From the NCBI GenBank assembly GCA_963768715.1, contig CAVYJC010000007.1, positions 736,161 to 800,160 on the forward strand: a stretch of 64,000 nt of DNA. Reading direction: 5' to 3'. The translations under genes were made by a program, and so were the position numbers. The notes under the pieces were generated by a model. The model was not told the DNA's origin. It worked only from the letters and a program-made list of their open reading frames with translations, and did no database searches. This document shows, one piece after another, positions 1-8,816 of the stretch (positions are counted from its first letter, which is position 1; each line of letters begins with the position of its first letter). Source of the stretch: DATKEJ01 sp963768715. Its GTDB lineage: Bacteria; Bacteroidota; Rhodothermia; Rhodothermales; DATKEJ01.

Positions 1-1
1 C

Positions 2-166
2 GCCGTCACGACTGCGGAGATGGTGCGAGTCGCTCAACGTCCGCCTCGAACCGGTTTCATCATCCTGAAGGCGGAAACGGAGCTCGGATTTCGACCGAGA
101 TCGCTGCGCCAGTCGCTGCGGGATCTGAAATCGCGCATCGATCTGTCTGTATCCGAATCATCATAG
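2..166 (+). CDS. C-terminal end of an RmlD-like sugar-nucleotide reductase (5' truncated)
   Basis: Only the last 54 residues lie in the window. They read ...VRVAQRPPRTGFIILKAETELGFRPRS... and end with a helix-forming LRQSLRDLKSRI stretch before a TAG stop. In RmlD-type dTDP-4-dehydrorhamnose reductases and related short-chain dehydrogenases the C-terminus has this shape: an R-P-x-N/T-S/G-x-L block, then K-x-x-x-x-L-G-x-x-P-R-S, then a final helix. The role would be reduction of a nucleotide-activated keto-sugar for surface polysaccharide. The catalytic YxxxK and the Rossmann fold are outside the window, so the family call rests on the tail alone and another extended SDR is possible. Confidence 0.55.
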   Translation, partial: AVTTAEMVRVAQRPPRTGFIILKAETELGFRPRSLRQSLRDLKSRIDLSVSESS

Positions 167-214
167 TCGCCCCCGGCGGACTACAGCGCTGTTCAAGTCA
201 TCCTCCGACCCATC

Positions 215-1501
215 ATGCTTGACATCCAGTTGATTCGAGAACATCCCGAGCAGGTACGCGCGGGTATCACCGCCAAACGAATCGGGAGTCCCGAACTCGT
301 TGACGAGCTGCTCGCCGTCGATGAAGCCTGGCGGAACGCAAGTACAGCCCTGCAGGAACTGAAGACTTCATTGAATGAGCGAGGCAAGCGCATCGGACAA
401 CTGATGCGTGAGGGAAACGCCGACGCGGCAGAGACACTGAAATCCGAAAACTCGGCCGTCAAATCGCAAATTACTGTGCTCGAAGATGAGGTCCGGTCGT
501 TAAGAGATCGTCGTCACGCTCAGCTGCTCGAGGTTCCGAACATACCGCACGAAAGCGTACCTGTCGGTGTGGCGCCTGAGGACAACGTGGAAACATTTCG
601 GACGGAGATTCCCGATTTCGGAGCGTCGCCCCGTAGACCGCACTGGGATCTCCTCGCGGACCTCAAGCTTGCCGACTTCGAGCGCGGCGCCAAGGTATCA
701 GGTGCGGGCTTTCCGTTCTATCTCGGTCAAGGTGCCAGGCTTCAGCGGGCATTGATCAACTTCTTTCTCGACGAGGCGGTCGGAAATGGCTACATGGAGG
801 TTCAGACCCCCATCTTCGTAAATGAGGCCAGTGCTACGGCAACCGGGCAGTTGCCGGACAAAGAGGATCAGATGTACGAAATCGCACGTGACGGCCTCTA
901 CGCCATACCGACTGCCGAAGTCCCCCTCACGAATTTTCTGCGAGACGAGATGCTCGCCGAGAGTGATCTGCCGATCCGTCTTTGCGGGTATACGCCGTGC
1001 TTCAGGAGGGAAGCCGGTTCCTACGGAAAAGACGTGCGCGGTCTGAATCGACTCCACCAGTTCGACAAAGTCGAGCTGGTCCAGTTCGTCCGCCCCGAGG
1101 ACAGCTATGATGCGCTCGAAGAGATGCGCGCCCATGCCGAGAAACTACTCGAACTCTTGGAACTGCCCTATCGGCGACTCCTCATGTGCACGGCCGATAT
1201 GGGCTTCACGCAGTCGAAGAAGTATGACCTGGAGGTCTGGAGCGCAGGCCAGGAGCGCTGGCTCGAGGTGTCATCGATTTCGAACTTCGAAGCATTCCAG
1301 TCGCGACGGGCCAGCATCCGATACCGATCGGAGACTGACGACAAGCTGCACTTCGTACATACGCTCAACGGAAGCGGGCTCGCCCTGCCGCGAATCGTCG
1401 CCGCAATCATCGAAAATGGACAGACCGGCTCGGGTGAAATTGAATTGCCGCGATCCCTGGCGTCGTACGTCGGATCGGATCGCATTCGCCTCGAGACTTG
1501 A
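215..1501 (+). CDS. serS: Seryl-tRNA synthetase
   Basis: This cytoplasmic enzyme charges tRNA-Ser with serine. The 428-residue length is normal for bacterial SerRS. Residues 1-110 form the charged antiparallel coiled-coil arm that grips the long variable arm of tRNA-Ser. Class II motif 2 is at about residue 263 (FRREAGSYGKDVRGL) and motif 3 at about residue 386 (NGSGLALPR), with the TGQLP signature near residue 210. The ALPR form of motif 3 is common in Bacteroidota-type SerRS. The start MLDIQLIREHP matches the usual N-terminus; I see no strong Shine-Dalgarno. A serine tRNA gene (CGA anticodon) lies elsewhere in the window. Confidence 0.97.
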   Translation: MLDIQLIREHPEQVRAGITAKRIGSPELVDELLAVDEAWRNASTALQELKTSLNERGKRIGQLMREGNADAAETLKSENSAVKSQITVLEDEVRSLRDRRHAQLLEVPNIPHESVPVGVAPEDNVETFRTEIPDFGASPRRPHWDLLADLKLADFERGAKVSGAGFPFYLGQGARLQRALINFFLDEAVGNGYMEVQTPIFVNEASATATGQLPDKEDQMYEIARDGLYAIPTAEVPLTNFLRDEMLAESDLPIRLCGYTPCFRREAGSYGKDVRGLNRLHQFDKVELVQFVRPEDSYDALEEMRAHAEKLLELLELPYRRLLMCTADMGFTQSKKYDLEVWSAGQERWLEVSSISNFEAFQSRRASIRYRSETDDKLHFVHTLNGSGLALPRIVAAIIENGQTGSGEIELPRSLASYVGSDRIRLET

Positions 1502-1679
1502 TGATCGTGCTCCTGGCGGCCCACTTGACGAAGAATATATTTGTCAACAGTCTGGGCCGAATCGTACCTTCAGCAAATGTTACGAACGTGCTGGGCGCCC
1601 CCACCATGCCGTTCGATTGGGGAGCATATCCTGGCGCGTCCGTTAGTTAGTAGGGCATACCAAACGTTCATAACCTGTT

Positions 1680-2894
1680 ATGATGGCATTTTCTTACTTG
1701 CACAGGTCATCTGTGCTGGCAATCGCGGTCGTCGTCGTCGGCCTCTTTGCGATGGGTGCTGGCTGCTCCTCCGACCCGAACGTCGAGGGTGCCAAGCTCG
1801 ATCTCCGCAACAAGGATTACGACCGCGCGCTCGTAAATCTCGACAAGGCAATCGAAACCAATCCTGCAAACGCCGAGGCCTACCTTCTTAAGGCCACGGT
1901 ATATCAGGAGATGGCCAGTGACGAGCCGGATGTCGAAAAGCACACGGAACTCATCGGGATGATGCAGGAGGCGTTCGACATGTGCCTCCAGAACCTCCCT
2001 GCTGATGACACGGCCACGAGAGACGAGATCAATCAACGCAAGGCGCTCGCCTGGTACACAGAATATCAGCGTGGTCTTGCGTCATACAATCACGAGAACT
2101 ACGACGAGGCCGCCACTTACTTCTCGAAAGCGACTCAAATTGAGCCCGATTCGGCTGCCACCTACGTAAACTTAGCATTCGCATACATTTCCGGCGAAAA
2201 GATGGCAGAAGCCATCGAACCCCTGGAAATGGCGATCAAGCACGGTGACGAGAACCCCGACACTTACAATTACCTCTCGGACTTGTATCTGGACAATAGT
2301 CGCAGTGAAGATGCGGTGACGCTTCTGAACAACGCCCGGATGAAGTTCCCGGACAACCCGGAGGTGTCGGCTCGGCTCTTCAACGCCTATGTGCGCACCG
2401 GCCAGGTGGCTGAGGCGCTGGCATTGGCGGAAGAGGAAGTCGCAAAAGACCCAGGTGACAAGCTGCATCACTACAACCTCGGATCACTCTTCCTCGAGGC
2501 GGAGCGCTATGACGAGGCGATCACGCAACTCCAGAAAGCCGTTGAGATCGATCCCGACTACGTCAGCGCCCTGTTCAACCTTGGCGCCGCGTATCAGAAC
2601 AAGGGTGTCAATCTGAACGACGCAGTCAATGACCTCGACGAGAAACTGCGCGCCGAAGGCGATCAGTTATCCGACTCGGATCGGAAAGCGCTGGAATCCG
2701 AAATGGAGGCCACGGCCAGCGAGCGGGACTCGCTCTTTTCGGCTTCGATTGCGCCCCTTATGAAGGCTCGTGCGATATCGACTGAGGCTGGAGAAGATGT
2801 GACCGGTATCTGCTCCGCCCTCGGTCAAGCCTATGCCCGCACCAATCAAATGGAGAAGGCCGAAGAAGCCTACAAGTGCGCCGAAGGCAAGTGA
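1680..2894 (+). CDS. TPR-repeat lipoprotein
   Basis: This is a predicted exported lipoprotein of about 404 residues built of tetratricopeptide repeats. A hydrophobic signal segment (about residues 10-27) ends in a lipobox-like GAGC, which suggests lipidation of Cys29. TPR-like helix pairs follow to the C-terminus; the clearest contain NPANAEAYLLKATVY, EPDSAATYVNLAFAY and DPDYVSALFNLGAAY. Such proteins are usually envelope scaffolds; no enzymatic motif is visible. Two adjacent ATG codons (1680 and 1683) can serve as start. The gene stands alone after serS and is closed by a strong hairpin at 2915. The specific partner is unknown. Confidence 0.85.
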   Translation: MMAFSYLHRSSVLAIAVVVVGLFAMGAGCSSDPNVEGAKLDLRNKDYDRALVNLDKAIETNPANAEAYLLKATVYQEMASDEPDVEKHTELIGMMQEAFDMCLQNLPADDTATRDEINQRKALAWYTEYQRGLASYNHENYDEAATYFSKATQIEPDSAATYVNLAFAYISGEKMAEAIEPLEMAIKHGDENPDTYNYLSDLYLDNSRSEDAVTLLNNARMKFPDNPEVSARLFNAYVRTGQVAEALALAEEEVAKDPGDKLHHYNLGSLFLEAERYDEAITQLQKAVEIDPDYVSALFNLGAAYQNKGVNLNDAVNDLDEKLRAEGDQLSDSDRKALESEMEATASERDSLFSASIAPLMKARAISTEAGEDVTGICSALGQAYARTNQMEKAEEAYKCAEGK

Positions 2895-2914
2895 CACCGC
2901 CTGGATTCATTAAG

Positions 2915-2962
2915 TAACAAGTAAGCCCCGGCCTTGCTGCAAAGGTCGGGGCTTGTTATTTG
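2915..2962 (+). terminator. Rho-independent terminator after the TPR lipoprotein gene
   Basis: The sequence AGCCCCGGCCTT / AAGGTCGGGGCT forms a GC-rich stem of about 12 bp with one G-T pair. TAACAAG / CTTGTTA extends it with a two-base bulge, and the loop is GCTGC. It is followed by TTATTTGT. It lies 20 bp after the TPR stop codon and 28 bp before the next start. Confidence 0.8.
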
Positions 2963-2990
2963 TAGTCAAGCAACATTGATTCTGAGCGCC

Positions 2991-4163
2991 ATGTCTGTGG
3001 ACAGTAACCATCGTAACAAAGGATTTGGAACCAGGGCGGTACACGCCGGCCAGAAACCCGATCCGTCCACCGGGGCGATTATGACGCCTGTGTACTTCAC
3101 GTCGACCTACGTGCAGCGGGCGCCGGGGGACCACAAGGGGTACGAGTACGCCAGGGTCTCGAATCCGACGCGGGACGCCCTCGAAGCGAATCTCGCTTCC
3201 CTGGAAGGAGCCCGCCACGGCATATGTTTCTCATCCGGCGTCGCATCCGTCGATGCCCTCATCAAGAGTCTGGATCCCGGCGACCACATCATCTCTGGAA
3301 ACGACCTCTACGGTGGAACCTATCGGCTTTTTCGCCAGACGTTTGAGCGGTACGGCTATTCTTTCAGCTTCGTCGACATGACCGACCTGGCCAACGTCGA
3401 GGCGGCAATCCGTCCTAATACACGCCTCATCTGGCTCGAAACACCGACAAATCCTCTCATGCACATCGCCGATCTGCGTGCACTGAGCCGGCTCGCGTCC
3501 AACAGATCAATCCTCGTTGCCGTCGACAATACGTTCGCCAGCCCGTACCTGCAGCGTCCTCTCGAACTTGGCTGCGACATCGTCATGCACTCCACGACGA
3601 AGTATCTTGGTGGACACTCCGACGTCATCGGCGGGGCGATCTGTACGAGTGACGACGAGATCGCGGAGAAACTCAGATTTCAGATAAAGAGCAGCGGCGC
3701 CGTTCCAGGACCGATGGACTGCTACCTGCTCCTCCGCGGCACAAAGACACTACATGTCCGGATGGACAAGCACTCCGAAAATGCGCGCCACATCGCCGCT
3801 TTTCTTTCCGACCACCCTCGTGTCGATACCGTCTACTATCCGGGCCTGCCGTCCCACCCCGGACACGAAATCGCTGCAAGGCAAATGTCCGATTTTGGAG
3901 GCATGATGAGCTTTGTGCTCAAAGACGACAGGATGGAGGCGGCGATGCGGGTCCTGTCCGCTACCAATGTCTTTGCACTGGCCGAGAGCCTCGGCGGGGT
4001 TGAGAGCCTCATTGGGCACCCGGCGTCGATGACGCATGCGTCAATACCTGCCGACGTGAGGCATGCCGCGGGTTTGTCTGACTCGCTGATTCGTCTGTCT
4101 GTTGGGATCGAAGACGTCGGAGATTTGGTCGAAGATCTCGAGCAGGCACTCCAAACCACCTGA
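2991..4163 (+). CDS. PLP-dependent trans-sulfuration enzyme (cystathionine gamma-synthase/lyase family)
   Basis: A 390-residue Cys/Met-metabolism PLP enzyme that makes or cleaves cystathionine in methionine/cysteine metabolism. The N-terminal block GFGTRAVHAGQKPDPSTGAI, the Y-x-R-x-x-NPT phosphate-binding signature (YARVSNPT) and the Schiff-base lysine in HSTTKYLGGHSDV are all present, as is the C-terminal SLGGVESLIGHPASMTHAS block. I place the start at the ATG at 2991 (MSVDSNH), because the longer frame from 2934 would begin inside the preceding terminator. Synthase and gamma-lyase cannot be separated by eye. It is convergent with the E1 gene, with only 11 bp between the stop codons. Confidence 0.93.
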   Translation: MSVDSNHRNKGFGTRAVHAGQKPDPSTGAIMTPVYFTSTYVQRAPGDHKGYEYARVSNPTRDALEANLASLEGARHGICFSSGVASVDALIKSLDPGDHIISGNDLYGGTYRLFRQTFERYGYSFSFVDMTDLANVEAAIRPNTRLIWLETPTNPLMHIADLRALSRLASNRSILVAVDNTFASPYLQRPLELGCDIVMHSTTKYLGGHSDVIGGAICTSDDEIAEKLRFQIKSSGAVPGPMDCYLLLRGTKTLHVRMDKHSENARHIAAFLSDHPRVDTVYYPGLPSHPGHEIAARQMSDFGGMMSFVLKDDRMEAAMRVLSATNVFALAESLGGVESLIGHPASMTHASIPADVRHAAGLSDSLIRLSVGIEDVGDLVEDLEQALQTT

Positions 4164-4174
4164 AATCGACGCGT

Positions 4175-6316
4175 TCAGAATTCCAGGATATCCCTCACGG
4201 CCTGCTGGATCTGACGATCTGAAGGAAGTGCGGCCCGTTCGAGGGGATCTGCGAAGGGTATGGGGGTGAACATCCCGGCGACCCGGCGTACGGGGGCGTC
4301 GAGCCACTCGAAGGCTTCGTCGGCAATGCGCGCCGCGATCTCACCACCCAGACCCAGGAATTCGTGATCCTCATGCACGATTAGCACGCGGTTCGTCTTT
4401 CGAACAGACTCGAGCACGGCCTGTGTGTCAAGCGGAACGATCGTTCTCAGGTCGATGACTTCCACTTTGAAGCCCTCTTTCTCGATCGGGCGGATTGCCT
4501 CAAGCGTTTTGTACACCATCGCCCCGTAGGTCACGATCGTGAGATCGGTCCCTTCTTGAACCATACGCGCCGACCCAAACGGAATGAGATAGTCGGCGTC
4601 CGGCTCCGGCGTGCGCGCCACGGGCTGGCGATAGAGCCACTTGTGCTCCAGGAAGAGCACAGGATCGCGCCCCCGAATGGCGGTCTTGAGAAGCCCTTTC
4701 GCGTCAGCAGCCGTGGAAGGTAGTGCGATCTTGAGTCCCGGTGTATGCCCGAAAATGGCTTCGATGTTCTGCGAGTGATAAGGACCACCGTGGATATAGC
4801 CTCCGATCGGGACTCGAATCACCGTCGGACATTCCCAATCCCCGTTGGATCTATAGCGGAAGGATGAGATAACGTTGCGAAGCGGCTGCATGCCCGGCCA
4901 TATGTAGTCCCCGAACTGAATTTCAACGACGGGCTTGTAGCCGGCGGCTGCCAATCCTGCAGCGGTTCCGAGGATCGAATTTTCCGCCAGCGGCGAGTTG
5001 AAGCACCGATCCGGTCCAAACTTGGCCGTCAGGTCGCGCGTTGCCGTAAAGACGCCGCCCTTGCCGGCTCCCACATCCTCCCCGTAGACGAGCATTTTCG
5101 GATTCAGCGCCATCTCTTCGTGGAGTGCGTGGTTGATGGCATCGACCATTACGACCGGCTCTCCCGAGGGTACCGTCTTCTCGTATTCAAGCCCGAGATC
5201 TCCCTCGAAGAACACGTGCTTCGTTACGGTTTCCGGAAGCGGATCCGCCTGTTCGGCGACCCACTTGGTTTCCTCGTCGATTTCTTCCTTCACCTCTTTG
5301 CGAACCTGCTCGATTCGCTCCTCAGAAATGATCCCGGCTTCCAGCAGGCGCCTTTCGAGACGAACGATGGGGCAGAATGCCAGATCCGCCCGCAGCTCCT
5401 CTTTGCTGCGGTATTTATGGTGACTATCCGATGACGAATGGGGCAGCAGGCGAACAACTTCCGCCACGATACACACAGGGCCATCGCCGCGTCTCAATCG
5501 TTCGACGGCGGCCTTCGCCACCGCCCACGTCTGAAAGAAGTCGGTACCGTCGACACGACAGCGAGCCAGATTGTCGAATCCCTGTACGATTTTGTAGACG
5601 GAGGCGCCCGCCGTCTGCTCGTCCCGCGGCACCGAAATCGCGTATTTGTTGTCCTGAATGTGAAACAACACCGGGAATTTTTCCCTGGCCGCCCAGTTCA
5701 GCGCCTCCTGAAAGGCCCCCTGCGACGTCGATCCTTCTCCGCCGGATGCATAGACGAAGGCATCCTCGCCGTTCCGGCGGGACGCCATGGCGAGCCCCAC
5801 GGCGGGGAGAAATTGAGCTCCCACCGACGAAGAGGGCAGGAGAATGCGCAGGTCGGGCGAAGAAAAATGTTCCGGCATCTGACGACCGCCGGAAGTAATG
5901 TCGTCGGCTTTGGAAAAGTGCGCCAGCAGCACTTGCCGCGTCGTAATCCCAAGCGCCATGCAATAGGTCATGTCGCGGTAATACGGCGAAGCCCAGTCAT
6001 ATCCGGCCTTCGCATGCACGGCGATTCCCAATTGGGCCGCCTCATGTCCCGACGTTCCAATGTGGAAGAACCCCTTCCCCTGCTTCAACAGGTTGAGCAT
6101 CTTCTCGTCGAGGCGTCTGGCGAGCACCATCGAGCGATGGTATCCGAGAAGGGTCTCCGGTTCGAAGTCTTCCGGACCGACAGGTTCAATCTCAAGATCT
6201 CCTTCATACCCGATCGAAGCAACCGACACGGCAGGGCCGTGGCCGTTCGTCCAATCCTCCATGGAGATCATGGGCTCGAATGTCTCTGGTGCCGATTTCG
6301 TTCGACTCTCGGGCAT
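4175..6316 (-). CDS. 2-oxoacid dehydrogenase E1, alpha and beta subunits fused
   Basis: A thiamine-diphosphate E1 component that decarboxylates a 2-oxoacid and passes the acyl group to a lipoyl E2 partner. The 713-residue protein joins an alpha-type half (residues about 35-370; HIGTSGHEAAQLG, then the ThDP site GGEGSTSQG ... NKYAISV) to a beta-type half (about 385-710; VYGEDVGAGKGG, FNSPLAENSILGTAAG, HSQNIEA). Fused alpha-beta E1 of this size is common in Bacteroidota and relatives and is often annotated as branched-chain (2-oxoisovalerate) or pyruvate dehydrogenase. The GEG form of the ThDP motif resembles the branched-chain type. No E2 or E3 gene is beside it, so the substrate stays open. 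Confidence 0.9.
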   Translation of the reverse strand: MPESRTKSAPETFEPMISMEDWTNGHGPAVSVASIGYEGDLEIEPVGPEDFEPETLLGYHRSMVLARRLDEKMLNLLKQGKGFFHIGTSGHEAAQLGIAVHAKAGYDWASPYYRDMTYCMALGITTRQVLLAHFSKADDITSGGRQMPEHFSSPDLRILLPSSSVGAQFLPAVGLAMASRRNGEDAFVYASGGEGSTSQGAFQEALNWAAREKFPVLFHIQDNKYAISVPRDEQTAGASVYKIVQGFDNLARCRVDGTDFFQTWAVAKAAVERLRRGDGPVCIVAEVVRLLPHSSSDSHHKYRSKEELRADLAFCPIVRLERRLLEAGIISEERIEQVRKEVKEEIDEETKWVAEQADPLPETVTKHVFFEGDLGLEYEKTVPSGEPVVMVDAINHALHEEMALNPKMLVYGEDVGAGKGGVFTATRDLTAKFGPDRCFNSPLAENSILGTAAGLAAAGYKPVVEIQFGDYIWPGMQPLRNVISSFRYRSNGDWECPTVIRVPIGGYIHGGPYHSQNIEAIFGHTPGLKIALPSTAADAKGLLKTAIRGRDPVLFLEHKWLYRQPVARTPEPDADYLIPFGSARMVQEGTDLTIVTYGAMVYKTLEAIRPIEKEGFKVEVIDLRTIVPLDTQAVLESVRKTNRVLIVHEDHEFLGLGGEIAARIADEAFEWLDAPVRRVAGMFTPIPFADPLERAALPSDRQIQQAVRDILEF

Positions 6317-6496
6317 AAAGGGTTGAGATATGAATCCCGAAAACGGAATTCGTGTAAACGCTACCGAACCTATGAACAGCGCCGAACTTTCTGCGTTCCG
6401 GACGACCCTTCAAAACGTGGTGCGAATCGGTCGTCGCTTGCAGCACCTGTAAATGTAACAGATTGCCTGCATTTTCAAATCCAAAGATGCGTCAAG

Positions 6497-7984
6497 TCAC
6501 CCGTTAGCGCTCGTTTCCTCCGATCGTTCCGCGGCGGCAACTCCATTGTTGGCATCCTCCGTTACAAGGGGCAGCTTGAACCAGAACTTGGAGCCTTCAC
6601 CAACCTTGCTTTGGACATGAATCTGAACTCCATGGGCATGGAGTATCTGCTTTACGATGCTCAGGCCAAGTCCGGATCCGCCATATTTTCTCGATCTGGC
6701 AGCATCGACCCGATAAAATCTATCGAATATGCGCTCGACATGCTGGCGATCGATTCCGCGCCCGGTGTCAGCGATTTCGACGAGCGCTGATTCATCCTCC
6801 TCCCGCACCTTGCACTCTACGGAACCCGAGTCCGTGTAGGCGATCGCGTTTTCAATCAGGTTGGTAATCACCTGGCGGATTCGACTGCGGTCGGCGAATG
6901 CCATGGTCGGCTTCAAATCGAGCTTGATATGCAACCCCTTCTGGCGCGCTTTGGACCGTGCCGTCTCGACCACCTCCTCGACCAGGTCCTTCAGATCAAG
7001 CGGCTCGGGATGAATGAGGTCCTCCCGATACTCCAACCGTGCAATCTCTATCAGATCCGAGAAGAGCGTGCTCAAGCGCTCGAGATTGGCCACACCCTTG
7101 CGTGCATAGTGCAGGCGCTGCTCCTCAGTCAGTCGGGGAGACGCCAGCGCCTCGATATAGCCGTTAATCGCAAAAATTGGATTTCGGACCTCGTGCGAGA
7201 TGTTGCCGAGAAACTCGTTCTGTATTCGAATCAGTCGTTGCAGCTTCTCGATGTCGTCCCGGAATCGGTCAGCCATCGCGTTCAAGTTGACCGTCAGGTC
7301 CTGGAATTCGGATGCTCTCGTCTCTACGAGTATATCCTCTGACAGCTGTCCCTCGTTGATCCGTCTCGCACTCAGGGCCAGTTCTTTGATCGGATCGGCA
7401 ACGCGCTGCGCTGCGATCCAGCCGCCAAGCACAGCCAGAATCAGCGCGAAGATCAGTCCGACCATGAGGGTCGCCTGCATCCGGTCTGATATGTCGAAGA
7501 TGGGTGGATTCCGTTTGCCGACGCGAACGGTCATATCGGTCCCTTCGACACGAACGGCGGCGTAGACCACCCGGTCATTGAGTCCCTCTCTGGAGATGAG
7601 TGCCCGGCCCCTCATCGTTTCTTTCAGGAGGCGTTGGTCGGGCACACTGGCGCGTCGTTCGGAGACGGCGAATCCGGCGCGGAAATCACTTGTGACGGAG
7701 TCGCCCTTCCAAATCGTAATTCGCTGGCCCGTGATGCGACTGAACTGTCTGAGCGTCGCCTCCATTTCGCGTTCCGATCCGAACCGGTCGATCGATCCCG
7801 CAAGCGCCCGCGCCTGATCGATCACCGACCAACCCGCCTCCGCCTCGACTCTGTTCTCGAGAACAAGCGAAGCGTACAATCCAACGACGACCACAGCAAT
7901 GCCCACGAAAAGGGCAAAGGTGGACATCATCCAGAACTGGATCGGCGCCCGTCTGGGCAGATCATATTCAGAGGAGATGCTCAC
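6497..7984 (-). CDS. HAMP-domain sensor histidine kinase
   Basis: A membrane-bound two-component kinase of 495 residues. TM1 is at about residues 16-38, followed by an extracytoplasmic sensor region, TM2 at about 175-197 and a HAMP linker (VADPIKELALSARRI). HisKA carries the phospho-acceptor in GNISHEVRNP (His near 263). The ATPase domain has the N box (LIENAIAYTDSG), G1 (DTGRGID) and G2 (GGSGLGLSI). The sensed signal is unknown. The response-regulator gene lies 32 bp upstream on the same strand, so the two are almost certainly one operon and a cognate pair. A 180-bp spacer without an evident gene separates it from the E1 gene. Confidence 0.95.
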   Translation of the reverse strand: MSISSEYDLPRRAPIQFWMMSTFALFVGIAVVVVGLYASLVLENRVEAEAGWSVIDQARALAGSIDRFGSEREMEATLRQFSRITGQRITIWKGDSVTSDFRAGFAVSERRASVPDQRLLKETMRGRALISREGLNDRVVYAAVRVEGTDMTVRVGKRNPPIFDISDRMQATLMVGLIFALILAVLGGWIAAQRVADPIKELALSARRINEGQLSEDILVETRASEFQDLTVNLNAMADRFRDDIEKLQRLIRIQNEFLGNISHEVRNPIFAINGYIEALASPRLTEEQRLHYARKGVANLERLSTLFSDLIEIARLEYREDLIHPEPLDLKDLVEEVVETARSKARQKGLHIKLDLKPTMAFADRSRIRQVITNLIENAIAYTDSGSVECKVREEDESALVEIADTGRGIDRQHVERIFDRFYRVDAARSRKYGGSGLGLSIVKQILHAHGVQIHVQSKVGEGSKFWFKLPLVTEDANNGVAAAERSEETSANG

Positions 7985-8016
7985 GGGTTACCTGTACAGA
8001 AGCCCGCGGCTTCGGC

Positions 8017-8736
8017 TCAAGCGGTGGCGCCGCTGCTCTCAGGCTTTTCCTCAACAAACCGGTACCCTACTCCACGTACCGTCTGGACGTGTTCTGCGAA
8101 CGATCCAAGCTTCTCCCTGAGATTCTTGATGTGGGCGTCGACCGTGCGTTCGGTCACCATCATCGCGTCTTTCCAGATTGTCTCGAGGAGCTGCTGGCGC
8201 GTGAACGCCTTTCGTGGATGCCGAACCAGATACAGAAGCAGTTGAATCTCGGTGTATGTCAATCCAAGATCTTCGTCGCCAAGCGTTGCTCTGAATTCAT
8301 CCTCGAAGATCGTCAGATCGCCCACTGTCATGATCCTGCTCTCCTCGACGCCCGCGCGTCGCAGCACCGCCTTGATGTGCGCCACGAGAACTTCGGGAGA
8401 TACTGGCTTGGTCAGGTAATCATCCGCTCCGAGCATGAGCCCCCTGACCTGATCCTCTTCCTCAGCCTTTGCCGAAAGGAAAATGATGGGGATCATCTCG
8501 GTTTCGACGCGAGATCGCAACCGGCGGCAGACTTCCAAACCGTCAACGTGTGGCAACATGATATCGAGCACAATGAGATCGATCTCAGGCGTGGCCTTGC
8601 GAAGCGCCTCCTCGCCGTCATAGGCGGCTGCCACCTGATATCCTTCCTGTTTCAGGAAGTGTGATACGATCTCGACGACATCCTCCTCGTCATCGACGAC
8701 AAGAATGGTAATTTCAGAAGGTGTCGAAGTAACCAT
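8017..8736 (-). CDS. OmpR/PhoB-type response regulator
   Basis: A 239-residue transcription factor. The receiver domain (residues about 8-125) has the acidic pair in VVDDEED, the phospho-acceptor Asp in LIVLDIMLPHVDG (about residue 57), the switch Ser in FLSAKAEEEDQ and the conserved Lys in LTKPVSP. The C-terminal winged-helix DNA-binding domain (about 140-232) contains LTYTEIQLLLYLVRHP and the recognition region TVDAHIKNLREKLG. It is transcribed ahead of the sensor kinase gene, with 32 bp between them. The C-terminal sequence YRFVEE is typical for PhoB-like regulators. Confidence 0.96.
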   Translation of the reverse strand: MVTSTPSEITILVVDDEEDVVEIVSHFLKQEGYQVAAAYDGEEALRKATPEIDLIVLDIMLPHVDGLEVCRRLRSRVETEMIPIIFLSAKAEEEDQVRGLMLGADDYLTKPVSPEVLVAHIKAVLRRAGVEESRIMTVGDLTIFEDEFRATLGDEDLGLTYTEIQLLLYLVRHPRKAFTRQQLLETIWKDAMMVTERTVDAHIKNLREKLGSFAEHVQTVRGVGYRFVEEKPESSGATA

Positions 8737-8816
8737 TTGAATTCGTTTACCGTTATCCCAGGAGGTTCGTTGGAGTCACTCCCCAATCAGAACAAAGAGT
8801 ACTAAATATATGAAGT

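Noticed and set aside
1536..1543. TATATTTG resembling a Bacteroidota -7 promoter element ahead of the TPR gene
   Set aside because: No convincing TTTG/TTG -33 element lies at the right distance, and a single 8-base match is weak evidence.
5438..6790. 450-codon open frame on the plus strand
   Set aside because: It is antisense to the E1 gene and the histidine kinase end; its composition is that of a shadow frame and it has no recognisable motif.
7634..8245. 203-codon plus-strand frame across the kinase/regulator junction
   Set aside because: It is antisense to both two-component genes and has no domain.
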